Assembly (NCBI GenBank): GCA_021817875.1
Contig: JAKAFQ010000154.1
Span: 1-8,462 of the forward strand
Direction: 5' to 3'
DNA from: Pseudomonadota bacterium
Lineage (GTDB): Bacteria > Pseudomonadota > Gammaproteobacteria > Steroidobacterales > Steroidobacteraceae
Length of the DNA stretch: 8,462 nt
Of this stretch, positions 4,533-8,462 are shown piece after piece (position 1 is the first letter of the stretch; the number at the start of each line of letters is the position of its first letter). Position numbers and translations under genes: made by a program. Under the pieces are notes generated by a model. The model did not search any database. It saw only the letters and a list, made by a program, of their open reading frames with translations, and had not been told where the DNA came from.

Positions 4533-6923
4533 TCACTCCCGCGACTTCAGCACGGCGATCAGATCGAGCCGGCGGATGCGCAGCGCCACGAGTGCCGCGG
4601 CGAAAGCCGCGGCGCCGAGGGTGATGAGCGAGGCGAACCCGAAGGTGGACCGGCTCAGGACGAACGGTAAGCGAAACAGTTCGCGGTCGAATACCGGCAC
4701 CAGCAGTCGGCAGATCAGCGCGCCGAGCGCGCAGCCCGCCGGAATCGCCGCCAGCACGAGCACTGCCAGCTCACCGAGCAGCAGCTGCGCGACTTCCGCC
4801 CGCGTGAACCCGAGGACGCGCAGACTGGCGAGCTCGATGCCGCGCTCGGACAGGGCAATGCGCGCGCTGTTGTACACCACGCCGATCACCAGCACGATGC
4901 CAAAGCCTGTCATCACCGTGGTCATGACGATGAAGCTGCGGTCCATCATCTGGCGGATCGTCTGCAGCGTGGTCGCGCGGATCGTCACGCCTGCCACGGC
5001 GGGCGTGCGCTTGAGCTCGCGGTAAAGCCGCTGTGCGAAACGAGAGTCGATCTTCAGACGCGCTCCGGAGACCGGCGCATCCTCGCCGAGGATGGCAGCG
5101 AGCGCCCCGATGTCCATGTAGGCGTTCACGCCGAGCGGCTCCCCGGACAAGCGCACGACGCGTGTGCTGAAGGTGCGCCGTCGGCCGTCGAGCTGCTCGA
5201 CGGTGAGCAGGTCGCCGGCCCGTATACCGAGCCTCTTCGCGAGCGTTCGCGTCAGCACCACCCCCTGCGGCGGCAGATCGATGCGCCGGCCGTCCGCATC
5301 GATGAGCCGGTACAGATGGCCCGTGGGCGGAACCGCCAGAACCGACAACCGCTTGCTGCGATGGCCGGCCCGAAGCCGGGCCGGCATGATGCGAAACGGC
5401 TCGACGTCGAGCACCCCGGGGAGCGCCCGAAGACTGCTCAATGCGCCGCGTGAGCGGTTGTCGTGAAACATCACGGTCAGATCCTGTCGCTCGGCGGCGT
5501 CGAAGTGCAGCGCCATCAGATCATTGACGGCGTCGAACACGAACCGCCCGATGATGACGGTCGCCACCGCCATGGCGATGCCGGCGGCCGAAAGGGCCGC
5601 GCGGCCGGGACGGCGCGCCAGATTGCGCAGCGTACTCTTGCTCATCGGGTCCAGCCGATGGGCGAGCCGGGTCGACTCGAGAAATCCGGCCCGAAAGCCG
5701 CGCGGCGGTTCGGGACGCATCGACTCGGCGGGTGCGAGCCGCACCGAGCGGGCGACCGCGCTCAGGGAGCCGAGCAGCGCGGCGGCGAGCGCGATGCCGG
5801 CGGCGCCGAGGACGGTGTCCGCGGAGAAACGATAGGCGAGCGAGGGGAAGTGGAAGTAGTGTCGATAGACTCCGATCAGCGCAGTGCCGAAATGCGCTGC
5901 AACCGCCAGGCCGGCGAACAGGCCGAGGCCGACGATCAGCAGCGCGAATTCGAGATAATGCACGCCGATGCGTGCGGCGCCGAATCCGAAGGATTTCAGC
6001 AATCCGATCTGGCTGCGCTGGATGTTCACCAGGCGCGCGAGCAGCGTATAGACCAGAAAGGCCGCCACCGTCAGGAACACGGCCGGAATGTAGGTGGCGT
6101 TCACCTCGATTTCGCCGAGCTCGTCGCTCAGAAAGCGGTTCGACGGTTGATCCACCCGGCTGTAGGCGCTGAGCCCTCCATAGGGCGTCAGCAGACGGTC
6201 GAGGGACTGGATGACCTGGGCCTCCGAAGCGCCGCGCGCCACGGCGATCGCGACATCGTTGAACGCTCCTTTCATCTGGAAGGCCGTGGCGAGCGCTTCG
6301 GGATTCATCCACAAGACGCCGAACCGCCGGTTGTCGGGGAAGATCATCGCCGGATTGATCTCGTAGACGTACTCCGGCGAGAGGACGAATCCGACCACGG
6401 TGAGCGGCTTCCAGCGGCCGTTGAGCACGGCGCCGATGTGACTGCCGAGGCGCAGCGCATTGGCTTCGGCGAAAGTCTGGCTGGCCAGCACCTCGGTGTC
6501 GCTGTGCACGGCGGGGAAACGCCCGGCGATCAGGTGCAATCGATTGAGTGAGCGCGCTGCGGCGCCGGCTTCGGGCAATGAGATCAGACGCCCCGTCGCC
6601 GGCTCCGACAGGCCCGGCACGCTGAGGGTCACATCCTCGACCACCCGGGTCTGGACGGCCGCGACGCCGGCGATGCGCCGCATGCGCCCGGCAACCCAGT
6701 CCGGAGCGCGCTGCAGATGAGCGAACACGTCCGCAAAGCGCATCGAGGCATAGTAGTCGCTGCGCGCCCGCACCAGCGCGGCGTAGGTGCCGCGCAAGGT
6801 GGCGAAGGCGCCGATGCCGCAGCCGACCACGAGTGCGGTGGCAAGCACCTGCCCGCGCAGATGCCACAGGTCGCGTCCCAGCGCCCGATGCAGCCGGCTT
6901 ACCAGGAGACCTCCTCGGCGCAC
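4533..6923 (-). CDS. FtsX-family ABC transporter permease, two-repeat form
   Basis: A 796-residue inner-membrane permease made of two FtsX/MacB-type repeats. The first has a membrane helix at about 25-45, a large periplasmic domain (about 50-270) and three helices near 278-298, 322-345 and 370-392. The second has a helix at 443-463, a periplasmic domain (about 470-660) and helices near 664-685, 712-738 and 759-782. Each repeat shows the cytoplasmic coupling motif: [13 protein letters not shown] (303-315) and [19 protein letters not shown] (693-711). Such duplicated permeases act as one polypeptide with an ATPase dimer and, in MFP-linked operons, export molecules from the periplasm or inner membrane rather than importing. 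The start is GTG (6921-6923), which overlaps the 3' end of the ATPase gene by 25 nt. No good Shine-Dalgarno precedes this GTG and no nearby in-frame ATG exists, so translational coupling is likely and the exact start is less sure than the frame. Confidence 0.9.
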   Translation of the reverse strand: MRRGGLLVSRLHRALGRDLWHLRGQVLATALVVGCGIGAFATLRGTYAALVRARSDYYASMRFADVFAHLQRAPDWVAGRMRRIAGVAAVQTRVVEDVTLSVPGLSEPATGRLISLPEAGAAARSLNRLHLIAGRFPAVHSDTEVLASQTFAEANALRLGSHIGAVLNGRWKPLTVVGFVLSPEYVYEINPAMIFPDNRRFGVLWMNPEALATAFQMKGAFNDVAIAVARGASEAQVIQSLDRLLTPYGGLSAYSRVDQPSNRFLSDELGEIEVNATYIPAVFLTVAAFLVYTLLARLVNIQRSQIGLLKSFGFGAARIGVHYLEFALLIVGLGLFAGLAVAAHFGTALIGVYRHYFHFPSLAYRFSADTVLGAAGIALAAALLGSLSAVARSVRLAPAESMRPEPPRGFRAGFLESTRLAHRLDPMSKSTLRNLARRPGRAALSAAGIAMAVATVIIGRFVFDAVNDLMALHFDAAERQDLTVMFHDNRSRGALSSLRALPGVLDVEPFRIMPARLRAGHRSKRLSVLAVPPTGHLYRLIDADGRRIDLPPQGVVLTRTLAKRLGIRAGDLLTVEQLDGRRRTFSTRVVRLSGEPLGVNAYMDIGALAAILGEDAPVSGARLKIDSRFAQRLYRELKRTPAVAGVTIRATTLQTIRQMMDRSFIVMTTVMTGFGIVLVIGVVYNSARIALSERGIELASLRVLGFTRAEVAQLLLGELAVLVLAAIPAGCALGALICRLLVPVFDRELFRLPFVLSRSTFGFASLITLGAAAFAAALVALRIRRLDLIAVLKSRE

Positions 6924-7591
6924 GCCCGTGCTTCGTTCACTTGGATCTCAGCGATCCGTCCGCTGCTGAGACGGATGACGCGGCCCGCCATCGAAGCGAT
7001 GGCCGAATTGTGGGTGATGACGACAACGAGCGTACCGAGATCGCGGTTCGCCTCCTCCAGCACCTGCAGCACCCGTCGGCCCGTGGGGTAGTCGAGCGAG
7101 CCGGTCGGCTCGTCGCAGAGCAGCACGTCTGGGCATTTGGCGAGCGCCCGGGCGATTGCCACGCGCTGCTGCTCGCCGCCGGAGAGCTGCGCCGGAAAGT
7201 GATTCATGCGCTCGGCAAGGCCGACCCGCCCCAGAACCTCGCGCGCGGGCAGCGCCCGGGCGGTCAGTTCAGTGACCAGCTCGACGTTCTCCAGTGCGGT
7301 CAGACTCGGCAGCAGGTTGTAGAACTGAAACACGAAACCCACGTGCTCGCGCCGATAACGGCTCAATGCGCGCTCGTTCGCCGCCGACAGCCGATGATCG
7401 CGATACTGCACGAGTCCCAGGCTGGGCGTGTCGAGGCCGCCGAGGATATTGAGCAGCGTCGATTTGCCGCTGCCGGAAGCGCCCAGTACGACCACGAACT
7501 CCCCGGCATACAGCTCGAGGTCCACGCCGCGCAGCGCGCTGACCTCGAGCTCCCCCAGCCGGTAGGTCTTGCTCACTCCCCGGACACGCAT
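6899..7591 (-). CDS. ABC transporter ATPase (MacB/LolD-type)
   Basis: A 230-residue nucleotide-binding protein from ATG at 7589-7591, the normal length for the MacB/LolD/FtsE group. Motifs are complete: Walker [10 protein letters not shown] (37-45), Q-loop glutamine Q89 in [13 protein letters not shown] signature [15 protein letters not shown] (136-150), Walker B VLLCDEP with D-loop SLD (156-167) and H-loop histidine H194 in VVITHNSAI. It powers the FtsX-type permease encoded next in the operon and should work as a dimer at the cytoplasmic face. The frame is open upstream to about 7906, but those residues are arginine-rich and not family-like. The ATG is chosen because [13 protein letters not shown] is the usual start of the domain. 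The best Shine-Dalgarno-like AGGAG lies rather far upstream (about 17 nt), so an adjacent GTG is possible. It is the first gene of the exporter operon. Confidence 0.92.
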   Translation of the reverse strand: MRVRGVSKTYRLGELEVSALRGVDLELYAGEFVVVLGASGSGKSTLLNILGGLDTPSLGLVQYRDHRLSAANERALSRYRREHVGFVFQFYNLLPSLTALENVELVTELTARALPAREVLGRVGLAERMNHFPAQLSGGEQQRVAIARALAKCPDVLLCDEPTGSLDYPTGRRVLQVLEEANRDLGTLVVVITHNSAIASMAGRVIRLSSGRIAEIQVNEARACAEEVSW

Positions 7592-7883
7592 CACCGGCTC
7601 TACGGAACTCCTGGGGTCCACGCGCCGCTCGATTCTCCTGGATGTCCTGCACCTCATTGCGACCGACCGCGGCGCGCAGGGCCCGGGTCCAGCGAAGCCA
7701 TGCGATCGCGGTACACACTGCTGCAATCGCCTCGCGGGCGGCATCCGGGATTGTGCGCAGAACCGCAGGATCGTTCGCGACCGCTGCGGGCAGGGTTTGG
7801 GTCGATCGCACCCCGCAGCGGCTGTCGCATTCCGCAGACATGCATAACGTCCCCGCCGGGCGACCGTCTCCGGCGGTGCGTTT

Positions 7884-7897
7884 CGTCCGGGCGGACG
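7884..7897. repeat. 14-bp palindrome upstream of the exporter operon
   Basis: CGTCCG-GG-CGGACG, six-base arms separated by two bases, lies about 290 bp upstream of the ATPase start. The arms would suit a dimeric repressor such as those often controlling efflux operons. No regulator gene is adjacent in the window, so the role is speculative. Confidence 0.3.
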
Positions 7898-8055
7898 TTG
7901 GCGCACACCGGCACGTTTTCATCAGTCATCGCCGCTGACATACCCGACGACTCCCGATGCGGTCGTTACGGCCGGCGCGCGGTGCCGCGCCTGGCGGTGC
8001 CGAGCGCCTTCGACGAGGCGCGCTGCGTCAGCGCCACGACGTGTTTGCCGATGCC

Positions 8056-8085
8056 GTGGAAAATACCGACACAGTGGAAATCCCG
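8056..8085. repeat. Direct repeat GTGGAAA with 18-bp phasing
   Basis: GTGGAAAATACCG (8056-8068) and GTGGAAATCCCG (8074-8085) are near-copies whose starts are 18 bp apart, between one and two helical turns. They lie about 130-155 bp before the CSLREA gene and could be tandem half-sites for a regulator. Chance is possible. Confidence 0.3.
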
Positions 8086-8211
8086 TACCTCTCGCGCGCC
8101 CCTGACGGTGCGACCGGTACGCGAAAATGCTCATTGTTGGTGTTGACAAAATAGCAGACCGTTGCGCGCGTAACGGCAGCGTCGTCTGTCTTGTCGTGGG
8201 AGTGGATCGTC

Positions 8212-8462
8212 ATGGAAATAGTCAAGAACCGGCCGGCGAGAACGATTGTTCTGGCTGGCCTTGCCTCGGCACTGCTGGCGGCGGCGTGGCCCGCGGCCGC
8301 TGCCACCTTCACGGTGAACAGTACGGGCGATACGGTGGATGCGAACCTCAGCGACGGCGTCTGCGCCGATGCCTCCGGGTCGTGCACGCTGCGCGCGGCG
8401 ATCATGCAGGCCAATGCGCTCGGCGGCACCAATGTCATCGATCTGAGTCAGATCAGCGACCC
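8212..8462 (+). CDS. Secreted CSLREA-domain protein, N-terminal fragment
   Basis: An open frame of 83 codons runs off the window end. Start is ATG at 8212-8214 with GGGAG (8198-8202) 9 nt upstream. Residues 1-31 form a Sec signal peptide: basic MEIVKNRPAR, hydrophobic core IVLAGLASALLAAAW, then PAAAA with cleavage probably before TFTV. The mature start TFTVNSTGDTVDANLSDGVC (32-51), the DASGSCTLRAAIMQANA stretch (53-69) and NVIDL (74-78) match the CSLREA domain. This is a short module named for its Cys-Ser-Leu-Arg-Glu-Ala-like motif (here CTLRAA, C58-A63), with the partner cysteine C51. In known proteins it stands at the N-terminus of long secreted beta-helix or repeat-rich surface proteins, often with a sorting or anchoring tail. 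The remainder, and therefore size and role, are outside the window. It is divergent from the ABC exporter operon. Confidence 0.85.
   Translation, partial: MEIVKNRPARTIVLAGLASALLAAAWPAAAATFTVNSTGDTVDANLSDGVCADASGSCTLRAAIMQANALGGTNVIDLSQISD

Larger units (their letters stand above)
7592..8211. other. Divergent intergenic region between exporter operon and CSLREA gene
   Basis: About 620 nt that must contain the promoters of both divergent units. No annotated gene is secure here. On the minus strand an open frame starting at ATG 7843 ([10 protein letters not shown]...) and covering about 7630-7843 has protein-like composition, for example [19 protein letters not shown]. It never stops before running out of frame into the ATPase gene, so it may be a leader relic or chance. 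Inverted repeats occur at 7853-7859/7870-7876, 7884-7897 and 7974-7979/7986-7991, and a direct repeat at 8056/8074. TTGACA at 8143-8148 is a perfect -35 hexamer on the plus strand, but no convincing -10 stands 16-18 bp after it. Confidence 0.5.

Noticed and set aside
5521..6867. 448-codon second minus-strand frame inside the permease gene
   Set aside because: Extremely arginine-rich, typical of an alternative frame in high-GC DNA; the permease frame has membrane helices and FtsX motifs.
6833..8146. Plus-strand 437-codon frame antisense to the ATPase
   Set aside because: No family motifs; the opposite strand carries all ABC ATPase motifs.
1..8462. CRISPR array, insertion sequence or rRNA
   Set aside because: No regularly spaced repeats, transposase motifs, terminal inverted repeats or rRNA-like sequence were seen.

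Overview
The window is high-GC DNA from a Gram-negative bacterium, most likely a gammaproteobacterium or a close relative. This is inferred from the CCA-encoding tRNA-Ser(UGA), the periplasmic adaptor of an envelope exporter, a C-terminal PEP-CTERM sorting signal and a CSLREA-type secreted protein. No marker here fixes the genus.

Layout, left to right. (1) Positions 3-317 hold the 3' end of an APC-type amino acid permease. It is followed, after a short gap, by a complete nitroreductase-family gene (404-997). (2) On the minus strand and convergent to it lies a two-gene unit: an 85-residue protein (1259-1516) overlapping by 8 nt a nucleotidyltransferase-like gene (853-1266). The second gene looks truncated and runs antisense into the nitroreductase, so it is called a pseudogene. 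(3) A tRNA-Ser(UGA) lies at 1641-1730. (4) About 700 nt without a convincing gene lead to an isolated vWA-domain protein with signal peptide, MIDAS residues and PEP-CTERM tail (2426-3157). Two sigma-54-like -24/-12 elements lie in tandem just upstream. (5) A strong hairpin terminator at 3248-3278 separates it from a convergent minus-strand operon: ABC ATPase (6899-7591), an 8-TM FtsX-family permease (4533-6923) and an HlyD/RND-type periplasmic adaptor (3351-4529). The genes overlap or nearly abut, as expected for one exporter complex. (6) A gap of about 620 nt with several small repeats separates this operon from the divergent start of a secreted CSLREA-domain protein (8212 to the window end).

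The functional theme of the right two thirds is the cell envelope: an exosortase-type surface protein, a tripartite ABC exporter and a large secreted protein. No exosortase, TolC-type outer-membrane factor or response regulator lies inside the window, so their partners must be elsewhere. The observations most worth following are the tandem sigma-54 signature before the PEP-CTERM gene and the eroded small-protein/nucleotidyltransferase pair.
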